64,000 nucleotides of DNA from the NCBI RefSeq assembly GCF_019703545.1, contig NZ_AP018771.1:1550001-1614000 (forward strand), in the 5' to 3' direction. The first letter of the stretch is position 1. Each line of letters opens with the position of its first letter. The DNA is from Haemophilus influenzae (GTDB taxonomy: Bacteria; Pseudomonadota; Gammaproteobacteria; Enterobacterales; Pasteurellaceae). Shown here piece after piece: positions 10,079 to 16,966 of the stretch. The notes beneath the pieces were generated by a model. The model did not search any database. It saw only the letters and a list, made by a program, of their open reading frames with translations, and had not been told where the DNA came from. A program made the position numbers and the translations under genes.

Positions 10079-11497
10079 TTACAATTCCCCTCTATTTAGC
10101 TTGCCATAATATTCGCAACCAGCTTGATGACCATTATCACAAGCCTTACCAAACCATTCTTTGGCTAAAGATTTATTTACTTGAACACCTCTTTCTCCTA
10201 AAAGATATAAGAATCCCAATAGAGCTTGAGCAGTTGCATATCCCTGCTCCGCTGCTCTGCGAAACCAGTTCACAGCTTCAACACCATCTTGTTTGACGCC
10301 TCGTCCACTTTGATACATTACCCCCAAACTACCTTGAGCTTCTGCATATCCTTGCTCCGCCGCTTTGCGATACCAGTTCACTGCTTCAACATAATCTTGT
10401 TTGACGCCTAGTCCCTTAGCATACATATTGCCCAAATTTAATTGAGCATCTGCAACTCCCTGCTCCGCCGCTTGGCGATACCATTTCACCGCTTCAAAAT
10501 CATCTTGTTTGACACCTTGTCCTTTTTTATACATCAAGCCCAAATTAAATTGAGCATCTGCAACTCCCTGCTCCGCCGCTTGGCGATACCACTTCACCAC
10601 TTCAAAATCATCTTGTTTTACCCCTCGTCCTTTTTCATACATATAGCCCAAATTTAATTGAGCATCTGCATGTCCCTGCTCCGCCGCTTTGCGATACCAT
10701 TTCACTGCTTCAAAATCATCTTGTTTTACACCTTGCCCCTTATAATACATCACGCCCAAATTAAATTGAGCCTTTGCCTTCCCCTGCTCCGCCGCTTTGC
10801 GATACCATTTCACCGCTTCAAAATCATCTTGTTTGACGCCTAGTCCCTTAGCATACATATTGCCCAAATTTAATTGAGCATCTGCAACTCCCTGCTCCGC
10901 CGCTTGGCGATACCACTTCACCGCTTCAACATCATCTTGTTTTACGCCTCGCCCGTTGCCATACATAACACCCAAATTATATTGAGCCTTTGCCTTCCCC
11001 TGCTCCGCCGCTTTGCGATACCATTTCACCGCTTCAAAATCATCTTGTTTGACGCCTAGTCCCTTAGCATACATATTGCCCAAATTTAATTGAGCATCTG
11101 CAACTCCCTGCTCCGCCGCTTGGCGATACCACTTCACCGCTTCAACATCATCTTGTTTTACGCCTCGCCCGTTGCCATACATAACACCCAAATTATATTG
11201 AGCATCTGCAACTCCCTGCTCCGCCGCTTGGCGATACCACTTCACCGCTTCAACATCATCTTGTTTTACGCCTCGCCCGTTGCCATACATAACACCCAAA
11301 TTATATTGAGCCTTTGCATTTCCCTGCTCCGCCAAAGGCAACCAAAGTTTAAAGGCGGTTTGATAGTTGCTTTGCTCATAAGCGGTTAAACCTTGTTGGA
11401 ATTGCTGTTCCAGCGTATCCCCCCAAGCCGTGGATTGAAAAGAAAATACAGAAACACCGAAAAGTGCGGTGGTAAGAAGTGTTTTTGTGAATCGCAT
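10079..11497 (-). CDS. Secreted Sel1 protein with ten near-identical tandem repeats
   Basis: 472 residues from the ATG at 11497; an upstream in-frame TTG would add eight residues before the signal peptide and is less likely. The signal peptide MRFTKTLLTTALFGVSVFSF is followed by eleven 36-residue Sel1 units. Ten of these are nearly identical, alternating AEQGVADAQLNLGNMYAKG-like and AEQGKAKAQYNLGVMYGNG-like versions. The last, divergent unit leads into a CDNGHQAGCEYYGKLN tail. Such repeats fold into an alpha-alpha superhelix that binds protein partners. The DNA identity of the units makes copy-number change by recombination or slippage likely. Confidence 0.85.
   Translation of the reverse strand: MRFTKTLLTTALFGVSVFSFQSTAWGDTLEQQFQQGLTAYEQSNYQTAFKLWLPLAEQGNAKAQYNLGVMYGNGRGVKQDDVEAVKWYRQAAEQGVADAQYNLGVMYGNGRGVKQDDVEAVKWYRQAAEQGVADAQLNLGNMYAKGLGVKQDDFEAVKWYRKAAEQGKAKAQYNLGVMYGNGRGVKQDDVEAVKWYRQAAEQGVADAQLNLGNMYAKGLGVKQDDFEAVKWYRKAAEQGKAKAQFNLGVMYYKGQGVKQDDFEAVKWYRKAAEQGHADAQLNLGYMYEKGRGVKQDDFEVVKWYRQAAEQGVADAQFNLGLMYKKGQGVKQDDFEAVKWYRQAAEQGVADAQLNLGNMYAKGLGVKQDYVEAVNWYRKAAEQGYAEAQGSLGVMYQSGRGVKQDGVEAVNWFRRAAEQGYATAQALLGFLYLLGERGVQVNKSLAKEWFGKACDNGHQAGCEYYGKLNRGEL
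10254..11333. repeat. Tandem 108-bp repeats inside the large Sel1 gene
   Basis: About ten consecutive 108-bp units encode the Sel1 repeats. Blocks such as the CTCCGCCGCTTGGCGATACCA-type segment recur with few changes, and a two-unit super-period (AKG-type then GNG-type) is repeated, implying expansion by unequal exchange of 216-bp blocks. Boundaries are approximate. Confidence 0.85.
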
Positions 11498-11564
11498 AGA
11501 AATCGTCCATTTATTAATCAATAATTGAAATAACCAAACATTTTTTGTTTAGCAAGATGTTTTG

Positions 11565-11609
11565 TTGTACTCTCTGTAAAGAGAGTACAACACCCAGTAT
11601 ACTGGGTGT
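11565..11609. repeat. Two adjacent perfect palindromes in the gap upstream of the Sel1 gene
   Basis: TTGTACTCTCT and AGAGAGTACAA form an 11-bp stem with a GTAA loop (11565-11590). Immediately next comes a 20-bp perfect palindrome, ACACCCAGTATACTGGGTGT (11590-11609). The remaining bases between 11498 and 11663 hold no gene I can see. They may be operator or terminator structures for the Sel1 cluster. Confidence 0.6.
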
Positions 11610-11663
11610 GAAATGATTAAAAATTGAACTATTTAATTAGGAGGGAATTGGGGGGATTAAGAC

Positions 11664-11691
11664 TGAAAAAAGTGAGCCATCTTGCTCACTT
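11664..11691. terminator. Terminator of epmC
   Basis: AAAGTGAGC and GCTCACTTT form a 9-bp stem with a six-base loop and T-rich flanks on both sides, directly after the epmC stop. Confidence 0.8.
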
Positions 11692-11698
11692 TCAGCTA

Positions 11699-12235
11699 TT
11701 AAATACGCACGACATCAAACTTCACCAGATCAATTTCATCTTCTGTGCCATAAAATGCCACTAACGCCTTGCGTAACATTTCCGCTCGTTTTGGTAAACC
11801 TTTTTCTGCGTAAGTTTTCACTTGCTCATACACGGCTTGTTTAAAAGGCTGTGTATCGCCTGGATTGCCATTCAAATTATCCGCACTGGCAAAATAACGG
11901 AAACCTGCTGCTGTCGCCAAAATCCATTCTAATGCTTGCGGTTTCACTTCCACCTTTTCAAAATCACGCTGGCGTTCTTCAGAACGTCCATCTGGCTCAT
12001 ACCAATAACCAAAATCTTCTAGTTTACGGCGTTCTTTGCCTGCCACTAACCAGTGGGCAATTTCATGCAATGCACTGCTGTAAGAGCCTCTCGCAAAGTA
12101 AATCGCGTTATAGGGTACTTCATCATTTGCGGGTAAATAAATGGGTTCTTCACTGCCTTTGACTAAGCGAGTGTTGTATTCCTCTTCAAAACATTGATTA
12201 AAAATTGCAATAATATCTTCTAATTTATGTTCCAT
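11699..12235 (-). CDS. epmC: EpmC, elongation factor P hydroxylase (YfcM family)
   Basis: 178 residues. Non-haem iron hydroxylase that acts on the beta-lysylated lysine of elongation factor P. The metal site is in SSALHEIAHWLVAGKERR (His-Glu-x-x-His), followed by the family-typical DFGYWYEPDGR block and EVKPQALEWILA. Length matches the family. The gene is intact and is followed by its own terminator; upstream is a scar region with a dinB scrap and mobile-element debris. Confidence 0.88.
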   Translation of the reverse strand: MEHKLEDIIAIFNQCFEEEYNTRLVKGSEEPIYLPANDEVPYNAIYFARGSYSSALHEIAHWLVAGKERRKLEDFGYWYEPDGRSEERQRDFEKVEVKPQALEWILATAAGFRYFASADNLNGNPGDTQPFKQAVYEQVKTYAEKGLPKRAEMLRKALVAFYGTEDEIDLVKFDVVRI

Positions 12236-12270
12236 TCTATCGACTCCTAAAAAACTGCGAGATTATATCA

Positions 12271-12396
12271 CTAGAGGCTCATTTGTTCTTGTTTATTTTC
12301 TTCAGGCAAATTGACATGTAGCCCAATCAAACGAATCGATCGCCCTTTTGCTCGCATAAAAATTTGAGGAAGTAATCGTTGATTTTTAAAATTTAA
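12271..12396 (-). pseudogene. dinB: C-terminal scrap of dinB (DNA polymerase IV)
   Basis: The minus-strand frame reads QRLLPQIFMRAKG, then RSIRLIGLHVNLPEEN and a stop at 12271. This is the characteristic end of DinB-type polymerases (RLIGLHV). Only about 40 codons remain. The frame runs directly into a structured repeat element at 12389, with no start codon or upstream polymerase domains, so the gene was truncated by insertion or deletion at that junction. Confidence 0.65.
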
Positions 12397-12511
12397 GGGG
12401 GTATATTTTAGTACGCACTTAGAAAAGCGATGAATCTCCCAGATCGCAAGCGAAGAGGTGAAATAGACTCGGGACTGTGTGTAGGTGTGGGGAGCCCTAC
12501 CTAGGTGCGTA
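12389..12511 (-). repeat. Structured element, copy 1
   Basis: Minus-strand layout: outer arm TACGCACCTAG (12511-12501), GGCTCCC, TACACAC, a variable middle, GGGAGATT, CGCTTTT, arm CTAAGTGCGTA (12422-12412), then AATATACCCCCTT. The arms pair. Copy 2 at 12809-12952 shares the internal blocks but has different arms that also pair. The stop codon of the upstream open frame lies next to the first arm. Nature unknown; see findings. Confidence 0.6.
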
Positions 12512-12670
12512 ATCCTTTTCTAATAGCTTTTTAAGCTCCTTGTCTTTTATTCGTCTAAACGACAGCACAAAGATTTCTTTTGGGGATATTGAGCCTAATT
12601 TACTTCGCTCGTTTCTGGATAATCGTGAATAATGCGTAAATCTCTCAAGTAACTTTGCAAACCAAAGCTC
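12497..12670 (-). pseudogene. Fragment related to the nuclease-like C-terminus of the Mu-like head protein
   Basis: An open frame without ATG, ending SPKEIFVLSFRRIKDKELKK and then LLEKDYAPR. It resembles the end of the neighbouring Mu-like protein, which reads FNEIFVLSAREINIKEVEK. It overlaps in another frame the small ORF at 12595-12786. It is followed directly by structured element copy 1, just as the related C-terminus at 12937 is followed by copy 2. I interpret it as the remnant of an alternative C-terminal cassette. Confidence 0.5.
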
Positions 12671-12786
12671 TCACCTTGTGAGTAAGTAAATCGATGTAGT
12701 AAAGCCTGTTTCAAGCAGGCTTTTTCATTCTGACTTAACGTATTCGGATAACATTCTTGCCAATCTTGTCCCAAAAGTTTGTCCAT
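12595..12786 (-). CDS. Small ORF between the two structured elements, not recognised
   Basis: 63 residues starting MDKLLGQDWQECYPN, with AGGAG a few bases upstream of the ATG. It lies between two nuclease-like C-terminal ends, a position often occupied by an immunity gene in polymorphic toxin loci, but there is no sequence evidence for that role. The last part overlaps another open frame (12497-12670), so it may itself be a truncated gene. Confidence 0.45.
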   Translation of the reverse strand: MDKLLGQDWQECYPNTLSQNEKACLKQALLHRFTYSQGESFGLQSYLRDLRIIHDYPETSEVN

Positions 12787-12808
12787 ATTTTCTCCTATGT
12801 TGCTTTTT

Positions 12809-12952
12809 AAATTTTAAAGGGGTATATTCATGCAAGGCAGTTATTAAAAAAGCGGTGATAATCTCCCTGCCGCAGCCTACTTGAGGTGGCTCGTCCTGCT
12901 CAGGTGTCCGAGAGCGTGTGTAAGTGATCGGGAGCCTTACTTGATAACTGCC
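12809..12952 (-). repeat. Structured element, copy 2
   Basis: Minus strand: arm GGCAGTTATCAA (12952-12941) contains the last codons of the Mu-like gene, whose stop follows at once. Then come GGCTCCC, TTACACAC, a ~50-base variable GC-rich part, GGGAGATTATC, CGCTTTT, the opposite arm TTAATAACTGCC (12847-12836), and AATATACCCCTTT. Internal blocks match copy 1 while the arms differ. Confidence 0.6.
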
Positions 12953-13904
12953 AATTTACCTTTCATTTTTTCTACTTCCTTGATATTAATCTCCCTTGCC
13001 GAAAGCACAAAAATTTCATTAAATTCAGATAAGTGCTTTATTACACCTAAAATACGCTGTTTCTCAAAGTTTTTGATAAAATAAAAACGATCATTATCTT
13101 GTAGAACAATATCAGGCTGATTAAATAAATCAGGGAAAAGTGCATAGCTTTCCAGTCCAAAATCTTGCCCATCACGACTATTAAATTGCTTAATTAAAGT
13201 ATCATCAGAAAGCCACACTGTGCCAGTTTTGCTTTTCAATAAATCCTTACTTTCCGCACTCAAGACACCTGCCGCAAATTTAAAATTTTTGGTAAGACTA
13301 TCTCGCACCTGTAACATCTGTTCAGCAGTGAGTTTTTTTCCATCTGGGCTGAGCGTTTGTTTCATCTCCGCCATATGCTTTGCCAACAATTCAAAATCGT
13401 GCTTAAACTCCCCACCTTTCATCTCAACCTTCGCAAACGCATGCGCCAGTTTTTCAGGATAAAGATCCAAATTAGGCTTGTAGTTTAATCGCCCTACATT
13501 GTAATCAAAGCCTTTATCCGTCACACGTATCGTGCCATCAGGCAATTTAAACCCTACCGTCTTTTCACGATTACCTTGCTTATCCGCAGGGCGTTCTACT
13601 TCCACCAAAAATTCAGAACTATCGTCAGGCTTATCAATCCCACGTCGTTTTAAATCTCTTTCGCCTAACCTTCCTGCGGTTCAGGAATCCCTAATTTATC
13701 CCGCACCCAACTTTCCGAAATCTGCACGCCAATGCCTGTAAGTTTAGGGATGGCATCTGCAAATACCGATAAATCTTCATATTCTTTTGTGTCAAACTCA
13801 AAATAAGGGATACGATGTGGCGCAATATTCGGATCAACATTAATTTGCAAATACGGCAAAATGATTTGTTGAGTGATGGTTTGCGCAAGGTGGCGCAATG
13901 ACAA
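12937..13904 (-). pseudogene. Mu-like prophage remnant: portal (DUF935) C-terminus joined to gpF-like protein with nuclease-like C-terminus
   Basis: Upstream part (13904-13665) reads as the C-terminus of a Mu gp29-type portal: IPYFEFDTKEYEDLSVFADA, then ESWVRDKLGIPEPQEG and a stop. The normal continuation (ERDLKRRGIDKPDDSSEF) is present in another frame, restored if four bases (TTAG, near 13664-13667) are removed. It then runs into a gpF-like head protein (GFDYNVGRLNYKPNLDLYPE) with a C-terminal domain ending VLQDNDRFYFIKNFEKQRIL. That domain resembles the phage Barnase/EndoU/ColicinE5-like nuclease tails of Mu-like head proteins. So it is both a deletion fusion and a frameshift. Confidence 0.65.
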
Positions 13905-14428
13905 AACGTGGTGATCAGCCGATTTGTATTGAGTATGAAGAATGCGAACCGAATAAATACGGTGAGATTCGTAAGAAAATTGTGGGGGTAAAAAACAGAT
14001 TCACAGAAAAGAAAATCATCACCAAATTAAAAAACTGGGTGATTAAATCAGCGAAAAGTGCGTTGGGTTCCACCGCACTTAATTCGGAGTCCACCGAAAC
14101 AAACAAGGCGCATCGCGCCGCTTGGACTTGTGTCAATAACTGTAACCGTTCAAAAATTGAACAGCAAGCTAATTTATTGATGTTGCCTATTGGTTCGCCA
14201 TTAAAACCGTCACAAATTGATATGTTAATCAGGTTCGGACGGTTACGGCTTAATGACTATCGGTGGATTTGTTGTGAAAACGATGAAGTTTTCATTAAAG
14301 AAGAAAAAATTCCGTTGGCTCAAGCCTTTGATTGGGGCGAGAGCTTGGGGGATTTTAGGGTTAATTTCATGTTCATCATATCGACGAGTTCTTGGTGCTG
14401 GCGCTTTTGGTTTCTCAAGATATTTTAG
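13898..14428 (+). CDS. Hypothetical protein, probably element remnant
   Basis: 176 residues, divergent from the Mu-like remnant with a six-base overlap at the start; AAGG lies upstream of ATG. The first ~150 residues look protein-like (ICIEYEECEPNKYGEIRKK; IGSPLKPSQIDMLIRFGRL; RLNDYRWICCENDEVFIKEE) and are consistent with a phage or integrative-element protein. The end (STSSWCWRFWFLKIF) looks like out-of-frame read-through, suggesting a truncated gene. It contains an imperfect pair of uptake signals. Family not recognised. Confidence 0.45.
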   Translation: MTKRGDQPICIEYEECEPNKYGEIRKKIVGVKNRFTEKKIITKLKNWVIKSAKSALGSTALNSESTETNKAHRAAWTCVNNCNRSKIEQQANLLMLPIGSPLKPSQIDMLIRFGRLRLNDYRWICCENDEVFIKEEKIPLAQAFDWGESLGDFRVNFMFIISTSSWCWRFWFLKIF

Positions 14429-14535
14429 GAGTTTTCTGTTATAAAATCCCATTCAATCGTTTTGGCCATTAGAGCAGAAAGCGAACTACGTTCACGCAAA
14501 ACTGTTGCTGGAAAGACTTCTTTTAATCGTTAATT

Positions 14536-14853
14536 TTACCACTCACGAAAGTGTGCTTTTCCTATTTCTTGTAAAGATATTGCGGCAAGCGGAGTTCGAG
14601 AAAGACGCAGTAGTCTTATGCACTCTTCACGTTTCCCGCACTTGGTCACGGTGACTTCTTTTAGATACTTATCAATCAGTTCATCCAATGTAATATCAGG
14701 GATTTCATTATACTTTTCTGATTCAATTTGTTTTTCGAGCATTTCAGCCCATTTTTTTGCGTCTGCTTGAGTCAAAAAAATGGCTGATTTGCTCACGCCA
14801 AACTTGCGCACTTGTGCGTGCCAACGCTTGCCATTCTTGATAATTGTCGCCAT
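14536..14853 (-). pseudogene. N-terminal fragment of an older tyrosine integrase
   Basis: The first 105 residues of a phage integrase: MATIIKNGKRWHAQVRKFG, the typical N-terminal SAM-like arm-binding domain with FLTQADAKKWAEMLEKQIE. It ends at a stop after IGKAHFREW. The catalytic domain (R-HxxR-Y) is missing. It lies 210 bp from the left att of the present prophage and points away from it, as expected for a previous occupant of the same tRNA-Val site. Confidence 0.75.
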
Positions 14854-15062
14854 TGTTTATTCCATAAAAATGTGTGCAAAAATATGTGCAATGGAGTATA
14901 GAACAGATCGAAATCGATCCCAATCGGTATAAAAATACTACCTTTTAGGCGATTTTGATATAAAGAAGGTGTGTTTTAGTGTGTGAAATTATATAAGCTA
15001 TTGTTTTTAATTATATTTTATCTATTTCTCTCTGAAAATTGGGGAATAAAGAAAAATAGAGA
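14854..15062. other. Non-coding strip between old integrase fragment and attachment core
   Basis: Contains ATGTGTGCAAAAATATGTGCAATG-like direct repeats (around 14870-14893) just upstream of the old integrase start, which could be its arm or autoregulatory sites. No gene seen. Confidence 0.4.
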
Positions 15063-15079
15063 TGGTGCGACTAGCTGGA
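15063..15079. other. Distal attachment core (attL/attR)
   Basis: TGGTGCGACTAGCTGGA, identical to the last 17 nt of tRNA-Val including CCA (as complement). Bases outside the core differ at both ends. Confidence 0.92.
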
Positions 15080-15141
15080 TTAGAATTAATTAAATAATAT
15101 TTTGATTTAAAACGAAATTTTCAAAAGAAATATAATTATAT

Positions 15142-15162
15142 AATACCATTCATAATACCATT
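15142..15162. promoter_or_regulatory. Candidate integrase arm-type sites (distal end)
   Basis: AATACCATT occurs twice, 12 bp apart. It relates to the TTTGGTATTA motif repeated beside the integrase gene at the other end. Arm-type sites at both att ends are usual for tyrosine integrases. Confidence 0.5.
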
Positions 15163-15186
15163 ATATTTAATGCCATATATCTAGAC

Positions 15187-15227
15187 AAAAAACGTCCTTT
15201 AAATCATCATTAAAGGGCGTTTAAATT
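15187..15227. terminator. Terminator-like hairpin near the left prophage edge
   Basis: ACGTCCTTTAA pairs with TTAAAGGGCGT, with A and T runs outside. A second hairpin follows at 15266-15300. Confidence 0.55.
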
Positions 15228-15265
15228 TTACACTTTAGATAAACCCGCACAACATAACTGTCCCT

Positions 15266-15300
15266 AAAAAAGCAAGATAATTTCCTTTTCTTGCTTTTTT
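15266..15300. terminator. Terminator hairpin
   Basis: AAAAAAGCAAG and CTTGCTTTTTT flank a 13-base loop, giving a symmetric bidirectional terminator. The stretch 15301-15461 beyond it contains a CCTGTG/CACAGG inverted repeat just upstream of the next gene and no other feature. Confidence 0.65.
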
Positions 15301-15461
15301 CATTTAGTGAAATGGCGTTACATATCTGCACTTATTTAGCCGTCCATACCTCCCCAGTCTAATTCGACCGCAGTCAGTCGTTTTGCCGCAATGATGACTT
15401 GCTATGCCTGCCGAAGAGAGTAATCCTGTGACCAACTTAAACAAGCACAGGAAACCACAAA

Positions 15462-15725
15462 ATGACAAACTTTAGAATGAGAACCGAGCAAGAAATGATG
15501 ATGGAATTAGCCCTTGTTGCCGTGAAAGAACACGACGGTTTTATTGCGGACGGTTCGCAATATTCACTACCTAACGGACGGGGGCAAACCTTTGTGTATA
15601 ACACGGCGTTTTTAGATGTGCGGTTTGTGGAAGACGGGCATAAAGATTGTGTAGTCAGATTTACGTCCACACTTGCCCCTTTCGCCCCACCGTTTTATTG
15701 CTTGCTTTCCGAATTAGAAGACTAA
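15462..15725 (+). CDS. Small prophage-edge protein, not recognised
   Basis: 87 residues (MTNFRMRTEQEMMMELALVA...). AGGA lies eight to nine bases before the ATG, and a bidirectional terminator follows directly. Codon use is that of a real gene. It is the only plus-strand gene in the left end of the prophage and lies outside the late operon, so it could be expressed in the lysogen. No family recognised. Confidence 0.6.
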   Translation: MTNFRMRTEQEMMMELALVAVKEHDGFIADGSQYSLPNGRGQTFVYNTAFLDVRFVEDGHKDCVVRFTSTLAPFAPPFYCLLSELED

Positions 15726-15728
15726 TGC

Positions 15729-15760
15729 AAAAGGCTTCGTGATCACGCGAAGCCTTTTTT
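15729..15760. terminator. Bidirectional terminator ending the late operon
   Basis: AAAAGGCTTCG and CGAAGCCTTTTTT form an 11-bp stem shared by the convergent 87-residue gene and the adenine methylase. Confidence 0.85.
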
Positions 15761-15764
15761 ACTA

Positions 15765-16610
15765 CTAGAATTTATAGACTAAATTATCTTCATACGCCAC
15801 TTGGTAGTTCAGTTTTGCATTCACCGTAATGCGTTTGGCGTTTTCAAACGCCTGCCAATTATCCACCTTATCTTCCAGCATATAATTCACAAAGCGAATA
15901 AACTCCGACTTCGTCGAGCTAAAGAACACATACGGTGGCCGCGTAATATTGACCAGTCGCAAGAAATCAATCAAATCAAAATAGGTGGCTTGTTTGTAGC
16001 TTTCCTGCTTGGTGCAAAGGTAAGGCGGATCTAATACAAACAACGCTTTCGGATCATCGCTAAACTTAGGCAAAAGCGTGTGGAATGATTCTTTCACAAT
16101 CTCTACGCCGTCCAAATAGCCATCAGCCTTTGGATAATCAGACTGACGAATACAATGCCAGAAATTATGTTGGAATAAGTCATCAAGCGTTGCCACTTGT
16201 TGCCCACTGAACAATAACCAACTCGCTAAGCAATTTAAATCTTTATACCCTTTGAAGTTTTGAATGATTCTGATGCATTCTGCTTTACAATCCTTCGTCA
16301 TGCGTTTATTTTTTGACGTAGCATTACCAACTACAGAGTAAAGCTCGGTACGCAACTTGTTAATGTCATCAATGTGCGCCAATCGCTCCGCATAGCCATC
16401 AAAATCATTGTAAATCACTCGGGCTTTCGGTTTTAACCGTTTGGCGGTATGGCTGAGCAAGCCTGAACCGCCAAAGGTATCAAGAATTATCCAGCCCTCA
16501 CCGTCATCGGGAATGTTCTCATTTAAAACTGTTTCAAAATGTTTAAGAAACATTCGTTTTTGTCCGATAAACGGCAATGGGGCTTGTTTAAAGGTGTTTT
16601 GATTTGCCAT
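15765..16610 (-). CDS. D12-class DNA N6-adenine methyltransferase
   Basis: 281 residues. Class D12 Dam-like enzyme that methylates adenine in duplex DNA. Motifs: PFIGQKRMFLKHF (motif X), LDTFGGSGLLSHTAKR (motif I, SAM binding, about residue 43), and LDPPYL (motif IV, catalytic, near residue 194). It is the last gene of the late operon and lies downstream of a Com-like zinc-finger gene, an arrangement recalling com-mom of Mu. Its likely job is to modify packaged phage DNA against host restriction. Target sequence unknown. Confidence 0.88.
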   Translation of the reverse strand: MANQNTFKQAPLPFIGQKRMFLKHFETVLNENIPDDGEGWIILDTFGGSGLLSHTAKRLKPKARVIYNDFDGYAERLAHIDDINKLRTELYSVVGNATSKNKRMTKDCKAECIRIIQNFKGYKDLNCLASWLLFSGQQVATLDDLFQHNFWHCIRQSDYPKADGYLDGVEIVKESFHTLLPKFSDDPKALFVLDPPYLCTKQESYKQATYFDLIDFLRLVNITRPPYVFFSSTKSEFIRFVNYMLEDKVDNWQAFENAKRITVNAKLNYQVAYEDNLVYKF

Positions 16611-16671
16611 AGTTTTTCCTTTCTATTCTATGGCGTTCCGATGCTCAAGGCATTCTGACACTCAAATCAAA

Positions 16672-16791
16672 TTAACGTGTAGTATTAACGGTTTTGCAAC
16701 GAGGGCATTTGATTTCTAAATAACCAACTATCCCCACTTTCGCCAATAATTTGTTACAAAATGTGCAACGGATTGCTTTAATTGACTGCAT
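16672..16791 (-). CDS. com: Com-like zinc-finger translational activator
   Basis: 39 residues beginning MQSIKAIRCTFC. Two CxxC pairs, C9/C12 and C29/C32, spaced as in Mu Com, form one treble-clef-like zinc site (RCTFC...IKCPRC). AGGAG lies seven bases before the ATG. Mu Com binds mom mRNA and opens its translation start. Here the next gene, 61 bp downstream, is an adenine methylase rather than Mom. An ATGC-CTTGA-GCAT hairpin lies in the intervening RNA, a possible target. Identification rests on motif and position. Confidence 0.8.
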   Translation of the reverse strand: MQSIKAIRCTFCNKLLAKVGIVGYLEIKCPRCKTVNTTR

Positions 16792-16799
16792 ATATTTCT

Positions 16800-16930
16800 C
16801 CTAATCAAAAGATTTGTTACAATCCGCCCGCCTTGCGCAAGGTAGGCGGCGTATGGCTATATGCAGGCACGTTCTGCGTAGCTGGTAACAACGAGCATTC
16901 CTAGTGCCGTTGTTATCGCCGTCTTTTCTT
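16800..16930 (-). other. GC-rich structured non-coding stretch upstream of com
   Basis: Contains a perfect 12-bp palindrome CCTTGCGCAAGG flanked by further GC-rich pairing, and an AACAACG/CGTTGTT inverted repeat. The composition is unlike the AT-rich surroundings. One frame stays open for ~25 codons without a good start. Possibly an RNA structure in the leader of com; nothing else seen between 16611 and 16966. Confidence 0.45.
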
Positions 16931-16966
16931 TATTGAATTAAACTTTGTGCAGGGTAAACGCTCCTT

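Noticed and set aside
10226..11389. Chain of plus-strand open frames of 61-99 codons opposite the Sel1 gene
   Set aside because: They are the antisense of a 108-bp coding repeat; the repeat period keeps the same antisense frame open. No ribosome sites and the sense gene is strong.
10079..11497. CRISPR-like array
   Set aside because: Regular repeats without unique spacers and with continuous coding; it is a protein repeat gene. No CRISPR array or cas gene was seen in the window.
14243..14452. Minus-strand 69-codon frame opposite the 13898 gene
   Set aside because: Shadow of the plus-strand frame; no ribosome site and unusual composition.
16815..16905. Possible peptide frame (ITTALGMLVVTSYAERACI) upstream of com
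   Set aside because: No start codon of quality and strong secondary structure explains the composition; left as a non-coding structured stretch.
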